64,000 nt of DNA. Source: Bifidobacterium sp. ESL0728. Its GTDB lineage: Bacteria > Actinomycetota > Actinomycetes > Actinomycetales > Bifidobacteriaceae. The notes under the pieces are model-generated. The model had not been told where the DNA came from. It ran no database searches and saw nothing but the letters and a program-made list of their open reading frames with translations. The stretch covers positions 806,001 through 870,000 of the forward strand of contig NZ_CP113925.1 in NCBI RefSeq assembly GCF_029392015.1. The letters are read 5' to 3'. The first letter of the stretch is position 1. The number at the start of each line of letters is the position of its first letter. The translations under genes and the position numbers were made by a program. Positions 1 to 8,718 of this stretch are shown one piece after another.

Positions 1-15
1 GCTTGAAGGTGACTG

Positions 16-40
16 ATTTCTTACTTTATAAGTAAGAAAT
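16..40. promoter_or_regulatory. Perfect inverted repeat upstream of cydA (operator candidate)
   Basis: ATTTCTTACTT at 16-26 is followed by TAT and by its exact reverse complement at 30-40. This gives an 11-bp palindrome with a 3-bp centre that ends 21 bases before the cydA start. No T-tract follows it, so it is more likely a repressor or activator site than a terminator. The protein that binds it is unknown. Confidence 0.55.
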
Positions 41-61
41 ACATGGGAAGAAAGGATAAAA

Positions 62-1528
62 ATGACTGTTCTAGGGTTATCGCGATTCCAGTTCGCGATG
101 ACGACGGTCTTCCACTTCTTCTTCGTACCGTTGACTATCGGTTTGGCGTTTACCGTCGCCGTAATGGAAACGATATACGTAGTGAAGCGGAAATACATTT
201 ATAAGCGTATGGCGCAGTTCTGGGGAAAGATTTTCCTCTTGGGCTTCGCCGTTGGCGTAGTGACCGGCATCATTCAGGAATTCCAGTTCGGTATGAACTG
301 GTCGAACTATTCGCGTTTCATGGGCGACATCTTCGGTGCGCCGCTGGCCATTGAGGCCCTTCTGGCGTTCTTCATGGAGTCCACGTTCATCGGCGTTTGG
401 ATGTTCACTTGGAACCGCTTCAAGCCGGGCGTCCATGTCATCTTCATTTGGTTGACTTGGTTCGGTTCCACATGCTCCGCCATTTGGATTCTCGCTGCAA
501 ACAGCTTCATGCAGAATCCTGTCGGCTATGGCATCAACAAGAAGACCGGCCACGCCGAAATGACGAATTTCGCCGCAGTTATCAGTAACCCCCAGCTTTG
601 GCGTGAATTCCCGCATATCGCCACCGGCGCATTGATGCTTGGCGGCATGGTTGTGGTCGGCATGAGTGCTTTCGGCTTCATGCACAAGAATGCTGATCGG
701 GCCTTCTTCAACCGTTCGATCCGCGTCGGTGCCATCATCGCGCTGATCGGCTCTATTCTCGTCATCATCACCGGCGATCTGCAGACCCTTGAGATCATCA
801 AGGATCAGCCGATGAAGTTCGCAGCCACTGAAGGCATTTACGAGGATCTCAAGAGCCCCGCTCCGTGGATGGTCGTCGGTCTCATCAACGAAGGCGCCCA
901 CAAGTCCGCTGGCCTGGAGATTCCGGGCATGCTCTCGCTGCTCGCATTCCACAAGCTTTACGGCGGAACCATTCAAGGCATGAACACCTTGAACCAGCAG
1001 TTCCTCGGTGAGCGTGGCAAGATCATCAAGAACGGCATCGCTCATCCTGAGATCTCGAACTACTACGTGCCTACCAACGTGCTGTTCTGGAGCTTCCGCT
1101 TCATGGCCGCCGTCGGTTTCGCCGTGTTGATTCTCGCAATCTGCACGCTGTGGTTCACCCGCAAGTCCAAGAACACTCTGGCGGACAGCCGCTGGAAGCT
1201 CTGGGTCTTGGGTGTCTGCACCTATCTGCCGTTCATCGGCACCACCGGTGGCTGGCTCATTACCGAGCTCGGTCGCTATCCGTGGATCGTTTATGGTCTG
1301 CAGACCATCGCTGACGCCGTCTCGCCGACAGCTACAGTGACCAGCCTGCTGATTACCAACATTGTTTACTTCCTGCTCTTCTGCCTCATGGGCGGCGTGA
1401 TGATCTTCTACTCTCGTCGCGTGCTCCATCAGGGGCCGGAGCCGGATCCGCAAACCGCTACGCAGCCGGTTACCGAAGGTTCTCATGTCGGTGCCCACGC
1501 AGCCAATAGGAAGGTGGCGTTGGCATGA
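62..1528 (+). CDS. cydA: Cytochrome bd ubiquinol/menaquinol oxidase subunit I
   Basis: Haem-bearing subunit of the bd-type terminal oxidase, which reduces O2 to water with quinol electrons in the cytoplasmic membrane. The 488-residue protein is strongly hydrophobic with about nine membrane segments. It has the N-terminal RFQFAMTTVFHFFFVPLTIG block with the haem-ligand His at residue 18, the GxxxEFQFGMNW block, MESTF in the third helix, and REFPHIATGA with the second haem His. The quinol-binding loop is short, as is usual outside proteobacteria. The ATG start has an AAGAAAGGA ribosome site 5-6 bases upstream. Its stop overlaps cydB by 4 bases, so the two are translationally coupled. Identification is very safe. 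Being able to respire is uncommon in bifidobacteria. Confidence 0.97.
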   Translation: MTVLGLSRFQFAMTTVFHFFFVPLTIGLAFTVAVMETIYVVKRKYIYKRMAQFWGKIFLLGFAVGVVTGIIQEFQFGMNWSNYSRFMGDIFGAPLAIEALLAFFMESTFIGVWMFTWNRFKPGVHVIFIWLTWFGSTCSAIWILAANSFMQNPVGYGINKKTGHAEMTNFAAVISNPQLWREFPHIATGALMLGGMVVVGMSAFGFMHKNADRAFFNRSIRVGAIIALIGSILVIITGDLQTLEIIKDQPMKFAATEGIYEDLKSPAPWMVVGLINEGAHKSAGLEIPGMLSLLAFHKLYGGTIQGMNTLNQQFLGERGKIIKNGIAHPEISNYYVPTNVLFWSFRFMAAVGFAVLILAICTLWFTRKSKNTLADSRWKLWVLGVCTYLPFIGTTGGWLITELGRYPWIVYGLQTIADAVSPTATVTSLLITNIVYFLLFCLMGGVMIFYSRRVLHQGPEPDPQTATQPVTEGSHVGAHAANRKVALA

Positions 1529-2595
1529 CCCAGTTTCTCGCTAAGCCTTTGATCGATGGCAACAATTTCCTGCAATTGCTGTGGTTCTTTGTGATTGCAT
1601 TGGTATTCGCCATCTTCCTCTTCCTTGACGGCATCGATTTCGGTGTCGGCATGGCCACACGCGTTCTGGCCCACAACGGTGACGAACGTGCGCTCTACAT
1701 GCGTGCGATCGGCCCGCACTGGGACGCCAATGAGGTCTGGCTCATCACCGGTGGCGGCGCGATGTTCGCGTCCTTCCCGCTGTGGTATGCAAGCCTCTTC
1801 TCCGGTTATTACCTGCTGCTCTTCATCGTGCTGGTCGGCCTCATCCTGCGTGGTGTCTCCTTCGAGTTCGCCTCTCATGCGGTCACCGATCGTGAACGCA
1901 ACGTCTGGCAGTGGGCCAACTTCGCCGGCAGCGTCATCGCGCCGTTCGGCCTGGGCATGATGCTAACCAGCGTCATCCAGGGCGTCCCGATGGATGCGCA
2001 GGGCAACGTTCACGCCGGATTCTTCGATGTGGTCAACTGGCTCTCCATCGTCGGCGGCGTTGCTGTGGTGTTCTTCAGCTTCCTGCACGGCCTGCACTTC
2101 CTGAGCCTGAAGCTCGATGCGAAGACCTCCGAGAGGATGCTCAACACCTCCAAGAAGGTCTACTGGATCGCCTATCCGGCACTCGTGATCTTCGTGATCT
2201 TGGCGTTCATCTTCACTGATTTCTATCAGCGTCGCACCAAGTCCACACTGCTGATCACCGTGGTCATCCTGGCCGCGACGATTTGCGGCCATATCGCAAC
2301 GTACAAGAAGCGCGGCGGTTTCGCCTTCATCTCCACTGGCGTCACCCTTGCCGGTATCATCGCCTTCATCTTCAACGGGCTTTTCCCGAACGTGATGATC
2401 GCGACCGACCCGTCCAAGAGCCTGGCCGTGTCCGTTGCCTCGTCCTCGCAGTACACGCTGGAAATCATGACCATCGTGCTCTGCTGCCTGCTGCCGATCG
2501 TCCTGATCTACTTCATCTGGTCGTACTATATCCAGAGGAAGCGTCTGATTACCGACGATTCGCCGGCTTCAATCAAGGCGGCCTCGGTCTACTAA
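1525..2595 (+). CDS. cydB: Cytochrome bd oxidase subunit II
   Basis: Partner of CydA in the membrane-bound bd oxidase. The 356-residue protein has eight or more hydrophobic helices and the family N-terminus, LLWFFVIALVFAIFLFLDGIDFGVGM, with the conserved FxLDGxDFGVG, followed by GPHWDANEVWLITGGGAMFASFP. It starts on the ATGA shared with the cydA stop. A palindrome and then a strong hairpin terminator follow. cydD begins beyond it, so cydAB can be transcribed apart from cydDC or by read-through. Confidence 0.97.
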   Translation: MTQFLAKPLIDGNNFLQLLWFFVIALVFAIFLFLDGIDFGVGMATRVLAHNGDERALYMRAIGPHWDANEVWLITGGGAMFASFPLWYASLFSGYYLLLFIVLVGLILRGVSFEFASHAVTDRERNVWQWANFAGSVIAPFGLGMMLTSVIQGVPMDAQGNVHAGFFDVVNWLSIVGGVAVVFFSFLHGLHFLSLKLDAKTSERMLNTSKKVYWIAYPALVIFVILAFIFTDFYQRRTKSTLLITVVILAATICGHIATYKKRGGFAFISTGVTLAGIIAFIFNGLFPNVMIATDPSKSLAVSVASSSQYTLEIMTIVLCCLLPIVLIYFIWSYYIQRKRLITDDSPASIKAASVY

Positions 2596-2633
2596 CGAAC
2601 TAACGTTAGTTTTTCGATGGAAAATCATCAATT

Positions 2634-2702
2634 CCCGATGTCTTCTTCCTGCGGCAATGAATATTCGATAATGTTCGTTGCCGCAGGGAACATCGGGTTT
2701 TT
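2634..2702 (+). terminator. Two-part stem terminator after cydB
   Basis: CCCGATGT (2634-2641) pairs with ACATCGGG (2690-2697), and CCTGCGGCAA (2648-2657) pairs with TTGCCGCAGG (2678-2687). A T-rich run follows at about 2698-2703. A separate 14-bp perfect palindrome, AACTAACGTTAGTT, lies at 2598-2611 directly after the cydB stop and is itself followed by T residues. Confidence 0.75.
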
Positions 2703-2743
2703 CTTTGTCTTTTAAAATTATTTGTTAGTAGTTGGGACTGGTC

Positions 2744-4741
2744 GTGATCGATAAAAGTCTATTCAGGTTCGACGGGGTGCGTCAGCGTATGGGGCTTTTG
2801 GCCCTGCTCTCGCTGATACAGGCGCTGTGCATCGTCGGACAGGCCCACGGCTTGGCACGGGGACTGGTGGAGATATGGAAGTTGCACGCCGTCTCCACGT
2901 TGGTCGGCCCAGCTATAGAATTTCTTGTTTTTTATGCGTTGCGTCACTTGTGCGATGTGGCCAAGCAGAGAATCTCGAGCAAATACGGCAAATATGTCGC
3001 CGGCCAGATTCGCCCGCAACTGCAGGAAAAGATCTTCCGTCTCGGTCCGCAGGGACTTGCTTCGCGCGGCACCGGTTCGACGGTGACGATGCTGATTGAC
3101 GGACTTGACCAGGTCAAAAGCTATATCGAGATTCTTCTGCCGAAGATGACGGATATGATGCTCATCTCACTGGTCATCCTTGTGGCCGTATGGTGGCAGG
3201 ACTGGGTCAGCGGCCTGATTCTGCTGCTCATGTACCCGCTCATCATCTTCTTTATGGTCATTTTGGGACTTGCCGCCCGTGACCGTTCCAACAAGCAGTA
3301 TGCCCAATTCAATATCCTCAACACCAAATTCGTCGACAGCATCCTGGGCCTGCCGACCCTGAAGATGCTCGGCGTCGACAAGGAATACGAAGGTGAGATC
3401 TACAGCGTCAGCGAACGGTTCCGCAAACGGACCATCGACGTGCTCAAGGTGGCGATGACCTCGACCTTCGCTCTCGATTGGTTCACCACGCTGGGCATCG
3501 CCATCATGGCCGTATTCCTGGGCCTGCGTCTGGTCAACGGCACCATGCCGCTCTTCCCGGCCATGTTCGCCCTGATTATGGCACCTGACTACTTCCTGCC
3601 GGTCCGCCAGTTCGGAGACAACTACCATGCCACGCTCGATGGCAAGAACGCTCTGCATGACATCATGAGCTTCATCGACAGCCCTGAAACCCCGCAGGAT
3701 ACTAAGACCAAGTGGGACGGCTGGAAGGCCGACAGCGAGCTCAAGCTCAAGGATATCGATTTCGCCTATCCCGCCGGCAGCAAGCCGCAGGATGGCGATG
3801 ATACGCAGACCGTGGCCAGCCATAGTGTGGCCATGAACGCGGTGGAGCAACAGCGCGAAGGCGAAGATGATAAGACGTCCGCTGATTCCACGAATTCCAA
3901 GGCCAAAGGCCGTCGAGGGCGTAATAAGCGCGAGAGGAAAAATGCTTCCGAGACGAATCAGGCCGGGAGCACTGCCGGGATGGCTTCCGATGGCGAGAGT
4001 CCGGCCGTTGCCGCCGCGGTTCAGACGCCGGCACAACCTGATGCTTTGCATCATATCTCGATGAATTTCAAAGGTTATGGCAAAATCGCCGTCATCGGCA
4101 AGTCCGGAGCCGGCAAATCAACATTGGTCAATCTGCTCGCCGGATTCAATATCCCCCACGCAGGTTCCATCGAACTTGACGGTAAGCCCCTCAAGAATTT
4201 CAATGTCGAGGCATGGCAGCGCCATATCAGCTATATCCCGCAGACCCCGTACATTTTCAGCGGCTCCATCGCCGACAATATCCGTTTCTATGTGGGCGAC
4301 GCCAGTGATGAGGATGTCAGATCGGCCGCGCATGAAGCCGGTCTAGACGAGTGGCTGGCAGAGCTCGGTGACGGACTTGACACTCTGATAGGCGAGGGCA
4401 ACCGCGGCATCAGCGGCGGTCAGGCCCAACGCATCGCCCTTGCCCGCGTCCTGCTTGACAAGTCCCGTGAGGTGCTGCTGTTCGACGAACCGACCGCACA
4501 CCTTGACATCGAAACCGAATACGACCTTAAGAAGACGTTGCTGTCGATCATGGAGAACCATCTGGTGATCCTCGCCACACACCGTCTGCACTGGCTGGCA
4601 GACGTCGACCAGGTGCTTGTGCTCGACGAAGGCAAAGTGGTCGAATCGGGCGCACCCAAGGAACTGATAGGCGCAGGCGGTCCGCTGGACCACCTCATCG
4701 GCGAGATGGGAGGTAACCAGATTGACCAGTACCTCGACTGA
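2744..4741 (+). CDS. cydD: Heterodimeric ABC transporter CydD, required for cytochrome bd assembly
   Basis: One half of the CydDC ABC exporter, which exports thiols and/or handles haem during bd oxidase assembly. The N-terminal half (about residues 1-310) is an ABC exporter membrane domain. The C-terminal ATPase carries GKSGAGKS (about residue 450), signature ISGGQAQRIALAR and Walker B VLLFDEPTAHLD. Between the two domains is a charged, low-complexity insert of about 90 residues with a KGRRGRNKRERK basic stretch, unusual for CydD. The start is uncertain. I favour the GTG at 2744, giving MIDKSLFRF, over an in-frame TTG 12 bases upstream, because it gives the expected N-terminus. Neither has a strong ribosome site. 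The 3' end overlaps cydC by 20 bases. Confidence 0.93.
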   Translation: MIDKSLFRFDGVRQRMGLLALLSLIQALCIVGQAHGLARGLVEIWKLHAVSTLVGPAIEFLVFYALRHLCDVAKQRISSKYGKYVAGQIRPQLQEKIFRLGPQGLASRGTGSTVTMLIDGLDQVKSYIEILLPKMTDMMLISLVILVAVWWQDWVSGLILLLMYPLIIFFMVILGLAARDRSNKQYAQFNILNTKFVDSILGLPTLKMLGVDKEYEGEIYSVSERFRKRTIDVLKVAMTSTFALDWFTTLGIAIMAVFLGLRLVNGTMPLFPAMFALIMAPDYFLPVRQFGDNYHATLDGKNALHDIMSFIDSPETPQDTKTKWDGWKADSELKLKDIDFAYPAGSKPQDGDDTQTVASHSVAMNAVEQQREGEDDKTSADSTNSKAKGRRGRNKRERKNASETNQAGSTAGMASDGESPAVAAAVQTPAQPDALHHISMNFKGYGKIAVIGKSGAGKSTLVNLLAGFNIPHAGSIELDGKPLKNFNVEAWQRHISYIPQTPYIFSGSIADNIRFYVGDASDEDVRSAAHEAGLDEWLAELGDGLDTLIGEGNRGISGGQAQRIALARVLLDKSREVLLFDEPTAHLDIETEYDLKKTLLSIMENHLVILATHRLHWLADVDQVLVLDEGKVVESGAPKELIGAGGPLDHLIGEMGGNQIDQYLD

Positions 4742-6632
4742 AACACAGACGACATCAACCATGAACACCTCTCGGAAAACGGGTACGAACGGCAAGACAA
4801 TGAACAACACCGGTGAAACAGCAGCGGCTACACCTTCCGCAGCATCGCAAGGCGGCAAGACCAGATTGCGCGATTACCTCAAGATCTGGAACAACGACCA
4901 CTGGTTCTGGCCATATCTCAAAGAAAACAAGCGCACGCTCGCTCTGATCTTCTTCTTGGGGTCCATGACCTTCGTCTGCGCGGCGGCCCTCATGTTCACC
5001 GCTGGCTACCTCATCAATCGTTCTGCGCGTATGCCTTATAACATTCTGATGGTCTACGTGCCCATCGTCCTGACCCGCGCCTTCGGCATCGGCCGGCCCG
5101 TGTTCAAATACGTCGAACAGCTCAAAAGCCACGACTGGGTGCTCCACGTCATCTCCAAGCTGCGCGTGCAGCTTTACCGCACCCTCTCCAAGGACGCCGC
5201 CTTCCTCAACGAACACGAGCGTACAGGCAGCGTGTTGAGCCTTCTGGCGGACGATCTCGATCATCTCGAGAACTTCTACCTGCGCACCATTTTCCCGACG
5301 GTAGTGGCCTATATCATTTGGCTTATCGTCACCATCGCCATGGGCATCTTCTCTTGGGTCTCCTCGCTGCTGCTTTTCCTGATGCTCGCGTTGGTCTTGA
5401 TACTTATCCCGCTGGTCTCGCTGAGCTTCTCCACCGGTCATTTTGCGCTGGAAAAGCAACAGCAGGCGCAGGAATACACCAAGGTCACCGAAAGCTACCT
5501 CGGCCTGAGCGACTGGGTCATCACCCACAAGGACAAGGATTTCGTTTCCATCGGAGCCGACGAATACCAGCGGATCCAGGAGAGCAAGGACCAGCAGAAG
5601 ATCTTTGAACGCTGGCGCAACTTCGCCATCCAGGTGGTTTTCGGCGTTATCGCCATCGGTCTGATGGTCGGGGCCGGCATGACCATGACCGGTTCCAAGT
5701 CCGTCGCCGACTGGTCCGCCTCCATCGTCCTTGCCGTATTCCCGCTGGTGGACTGCTTCATCAACGTGGCCCAGGCCACCGCCGAGATACCGCTTTACAG
5801 CGATTCTTTGGAGCATCTGAACGACCTGACCAATCGTGTCGAAGGCCGTCAACAGGCCCCGGTGACGCAACAAAAGCTCAACGGCCCCATCGAAGAGATC
5901 GATTTCGACCATGTCACCTTTGCTTACGGCCCCGGCCAGCCGGTGCTGCTCGACGATTTCACACTGCATATCAAGGCGGGGGAGAAGGTCGCGCTGCTCG
6001 GCCCAAGCGGCGAAGGCAAGACCACGATTCTCCAGCTTCTGCTTGGCGACCTGGTTCCGCAACAAGGCAGCATCACCATCAACGGCATCCCCGTGGCGGC
6101 ATTGCAGGATGAGCGCGCCCGCATCTTCGGCTATCTGAATCAGCAGGCGTTCCTCTTCAATTCCACCATCGCCGAGAACGTGCGTCTGGGCGCGACGGAC
6201 GCCACAGATGAACAAGTGTGGGCGGCGCTCAAGGCCGTCCAGCTCGACGAAGTCGTCCGGGCGCTTCCCGAAGGCATCGACACTTCAGTCGACGAGGCCG
6301 GCCAGCGCTTCTCCGGAGGCCAGCGCCAGCGCATCGCTTTGGCCCGTATCGTGTTGAAGGACACCCCGGTAATCTTGCTGGACGAACCGACCATCGGCCT
6401 CGACCCGATTACCGAACGCGAACTGATGTCGATGATTTTCTCCGCTGCCGGAAGCCGCACGATGCTCTGGGTCACCCACCATCTGCAGGGTCTGGAACAG
6501 TCGGACAAGGTCATCTTCCTCGACAATGGCAAGATCGCCATGCAGGGCGCTCCCACCGAGCTTTATCGGACGAACGAGCGTTTCCGCGAGCTTTACCGTC
6601 TCGATGTCGGCGAGCTGGAAACGGCGCGTTAA
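4722..6632 (+). CDS. cydC: Heterodimeric ABC transporter CydC, required for cytochrome bd assembly
   Basis: Second half of the CydDC exporter. After a Thr/Ser/Asn-rich tail of about 45 residues come six membrane helices. The ATPase domain has Walker A GPSGEGKT (about residue 427), signature FSGGQRQRIALARI, Walker B VILLDEPTIGLD and the switch His in VTHHLQG. The TTG start at 4722 is preceded by GGGAGGT seven bases away and lies inside the 3' end of cydD, giving tight coupling and a 1:1 heterodimer. ATG codons further in (4761 and 4800) are alternatives but lack an equally good site. Confidence 0.94.
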   Translation: MTSTSTETQTTSTMNTSRKTGTNGKTMNNTGETAAATPSAASQGGKTRLRDYLKIWNNDHWFWPYLKENKRTLALIFFLGSMTFVCAAALMFTAGYLINRSARMPYNILMVYVPIVLTRAFGIGRPVFKYVEQLKSHDWVLHVISKLRVQLYRTLSKDAAFLNEHERTGSVLSLLADDLDHLENFYLRTIFPTVVAYIIWLIVTIAMGIFSWVSSLLLFLMLALVLILIPLVSLSFSTGHFALEKQQQAQEYTKVTESYLGLSDWVITHKDKDFVSIGADEYQRIQESKDQQKIFERWRNFAIQVVFGVIAIGLMVGAGMTMTGSKSVADWSASIVLAVFPLVDCFINVAQATAEIPLYSDSLEHLNDLTNRVEGRQQAPVTQQKLNGPIEEIDFDHVTFAYGPGQPVLLDDFTLHIKAGEKVALLGPSGEGKTTILQLLLGDLVPQQGSITINGIPVAALQDERARIFGYLNQQAFLFNSTIAENVRLGATDATDEQVWAALKAVQLDEVVRALPEGIDTSVDEAGQRFSGGQRQRIALARIVLKDTPVILLDEPTIGLDPITERELMSMIFSAAGSRTMLWVTHHLQGLEQSDKVIFLDNGKIAMQGAPTELYRTNERFRELYRLDVGELETAR

Positions 6633-6682
6633 ACGCGACATTGAACGACGTTGAACGGAACGTAGCGGATTAAGCCGTTGAT

Positions 6683-6732
6683 AATACAGTGAGCGGGCGG
6701 ATGTTTTCTGGCATCCGCCCGCTCACTGTATT
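6683..6732. terminator. Very stable 21-bp hairpin after cydC
   Basis: The arm at 6683-6703 pairs perfectly with 6712-6732 around an 8-base loop. There is no clear T-tract on either side. It lies between cydC (+) and the polyprenyl synthetase gene (-), so it may serve both. The rest of 6633-6889 is AT-rich non-coding sequence in which I see no gene. Confidence 0.65.
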
Positions 6733-6889
6733 AGGGTTGATGAAATTTGCGGTTCTAAATCTGAAGTTTATTGCTTGGAATTTACACTTTGAAATTTGCG
6801 GTTTGAACGTCAACTATTCATCGTCTGCCGGATACCTGTTCGGCTGCTTGGTGATCTAACCGTTCCGAGGGAATCGGAAAACCGCAGCT

Positions 6890-7861
6890 TCAGAGCGTGG
6901 CGATGTATTTGTCGATGACGTCGACCAATGCCTTGACGGTGCCGGCATTGATTGCCGGGTATTTCTTGTCGGCGATGACGTCCTTGGCGGCTTCAAGGTG
7001 CTTCAGCGCCTCATGTTTGGCGCCGTCGATGAATTGGGGATTGGCCTTGAAATAGTCGAGCACCTTGAGCGGGTCGTCGAGTTTGACGATGTCCACGAAC
7101 GAGGGGTCGGCCTCAAACGCCAGAATGACGGGCAACGTGTAAATGCCGTCGCGGATGTCTTCGAGCTTTGGCTTGCCGGTGTCGTGGGCGACGTCGAAAT
7201 CTCCGATATCATCGAGAATCTGGAAAGCGATGCCCAGATGCTCACCGAATTTCGCCCCTTGCTCAAGCGTTTGGGGTGAGGGGGAGTCTGTGGTCAGCTT
7301 GATTCCGGTAATGGCCGCCAAGCGGAAGAGGGCCGCGGTCTTGCCGGTGATGGCGCGTTCGTAGTATTCCTTGGTGGTGCTGGTATCGTGGCGGGCAGCT
7401 TCCTGCAGCAGGTCTCCCGAGACGATTTCATTGACGGTATGTGCCTGTTCGGCGATGAAAGCCGTGTCGGGGGCTATGGTGGCGATGATTTCCATATAGC
7501 GGGAGAGAATGAGGTCGCCCAGGTAAATCGCGGCCTTGTTGCCGCGCACGGTCTGGATGGTCGGCTGGTTGCGGCGTACCGAGGCGTTGTCGAGTACGTC
7601 GTCGTGCACCAAGGTCGCCAGATGAAGCATTTCGATTGCCGCTGCGCCGGTGATAATCTTTTCATCGACGTGACGGGGTTTGCCTTCCTGGACGACATAA
7701 GAGAAAAGCAGTACCAGTGAGGCGCGAATCATTTTGCCGTGGTTGTCAAGCAAATGACGGTAATCCTCGCGATAGGGGGTGACATTATCCTCTTCTGAGT
7801 GCATCGTTTGCACCACGCGCTTCAAATCATCGCGCAACAGGAGTTCCTGTTGATTTGGCAT
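6890..7861 (-). CDS. Polyprenyl diphosphate synthase (trans-isoprenyl type)
   Basis: Adds isopentenyl diphosphate units head-to-tail to an allylic diphosphate. The 323-residue protein carries the first Asp-rich motif in LATLVHDDVLDNASVRR and the second in FQILDDIGDF, plus GKMIRASLVLL near the N-terminus in place of the usual GGKRxRP. Both metal-binding DDxxD motifs are intact, so it should be active. Chain length (GGPP, heptaprenyl or longer) cannot be told from the motifs. The product could feed the undecaprenyl/carotenoid side or a quinone tail. The bd oxidase next door makes quinone supply worth asking about. The ATG start has GAGAGGTTAGG upstream. Confidence 0.9.
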   Translation of the reverse strand: MPNQQELLLRDDLKRVVQTMHSEEDNVTPYREDYRHLLDNHGKMIRASLVLLFSYVVQEGKPRHVDEKIITGAAAIEMLHLATLVHDDVLDNASVRRNQPTIQTVRGNKAAIYLGDLILSRYMEIIATIAPDTAFIAEQAHTVNEIVSGDLLQEAARHDTSTTKEYYERAITGKTAALFRLAAITGIKLTTDSPSPQTLEQGAKFGEHLGIAFQILDDIGDFDVAHDTGKPKLEDIRDGIYTLPVILAFEADPSFVDIVKLDDPLKVLDYFKANPQFIDGAKHEALKHLEAAKDVIADKKYPAINAGTVKALVDVIDKYIATL

Positions 7862-7995
7862 GCCTACCTAACCTCTCGAAAGTCTTCACTAATCAGACGA
7901 ACGTACCTAATATAGCATGTTGGCCGATATTAAACGTGAAAGAAAGACCAAAGTGATCGAATCAGCTATATAGCTAGGACTTAATTCACTCTAGG

Positions 7996-8715
7996 TCAAT
8001 CGTTATTATTGATTCTTGTGACGGAAATCACTCCGTCGATGTCGCTCAGGTCCCCGATGAGTTCCTTGCTGTCGCGTCCGCGTACTTCAAGGTCTGCGGA
8101 AACAATGTGGCCTCGGCTGCCAGGCTCCTCGTCCTCCTGGTCTTTGGATTTTCTGGTCGAAAAGCCTTCGACGGAAACCCCGTGTTGGGCGCAGACTGAA
8201 AGGATTGAACGCAGGATGCCGTGGCCGTCCCGATATTTGAGGCGCAGCATATCGTCGCTGCCGATGCCAGGTGCGATGAGCCTGGTGAGGAAGGGCAGCA
8301 GCGTCACCGCCAGGAAATAGAGGATCGTACATGCCAAAGCCGGTACGAAAAGGCCCGCCCCACATGCCGAGCCGATGGCCGCTGTCATCCAGATGGAGGC
8401 TGCCGTGGTAAGCCCGCGCACATGCGAGCGTTGGGTGAAGACGACGCCTGCGCCGATGAAGCCGATGCCGGAGACGATCTGTGCGGCCACACGTGAGGCG
8501 TCCACCCTGATGTTGGGCGAGGCCGTGAGCATATCGATGAAGCCGTACTTGCTGATGATGACGAAGAGCGCCGAGCCGACGCCTACCAAGGCATGGGTGC
8601 GTGTGCCTGCGTCCTTGTGTCTTGCTTGACGTTCAAGGCCGATGAGAGTCGAGAGAACCAACGCCTCAAAAAGATAAAGGGCCTGCCAGCCCCACACCGT
8701 CAGTTGTGTTCCCAT
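7996..8715 (-). CDS. MgtC/SapB family inner-membrane protein
   Basis: The 239-residue protein has the MgtC/SapB core: LSTLIGLERQARHKDAGTRTHALVGVGSALF, then VAAQIVSGIGFIGAGVVF and GLTTAASIWMTAAIGSACGAGLF. It has about five membrane helices. The C-terminal 90 or so residues form a soluble ACT-like domain. MgtC proteins in other bacteria modulate Mg2+ homeostasis and F-type ATPase activity. The function here is inferred from the family only. The start lies 3 bases after the stop of the upstream glycosyltransferase, so the two are co-transcribed. Confidence 0.88.
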   Translation of the reverse strand: MGTQLTVWGWQALYLFEALVLSTLIGLERQARHKDAGTRTHALVGVGSALFVIISKYGFIDMLTASPNIRVDASRVAAQIVSGIGFIGAGVVFTQRSHVRGLTTAASIWMTAAIGSACGAGLFVPALACTILYFLAVTLLPFLTRLIAPGIGSDDMLRLKYRDGHGILRSILSVCAQHGVSVEGFSTRKSKDQEDEEPGSRGHIVSADLEVRGRDSKELIGDLSDIDGVISVTRINNND

Positions 8716-8718
8716 TTT

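Noticed and set aside
77-1498. Long antisense reading frame opposite cydA (473 codons), and similar ones opposite cydC, ftsH and the DEAD-box gene
   Set aside because: They mirror the codon pattern of the GC-rich gene on the other strand, have no ribosome sites or recognisable domains, and overlap certain genes completely.
6683-6732. Riboswitch or attenuator
   Set aside because: It is a simple perfect hairpin lying after two convergent genes rather than in a leader.
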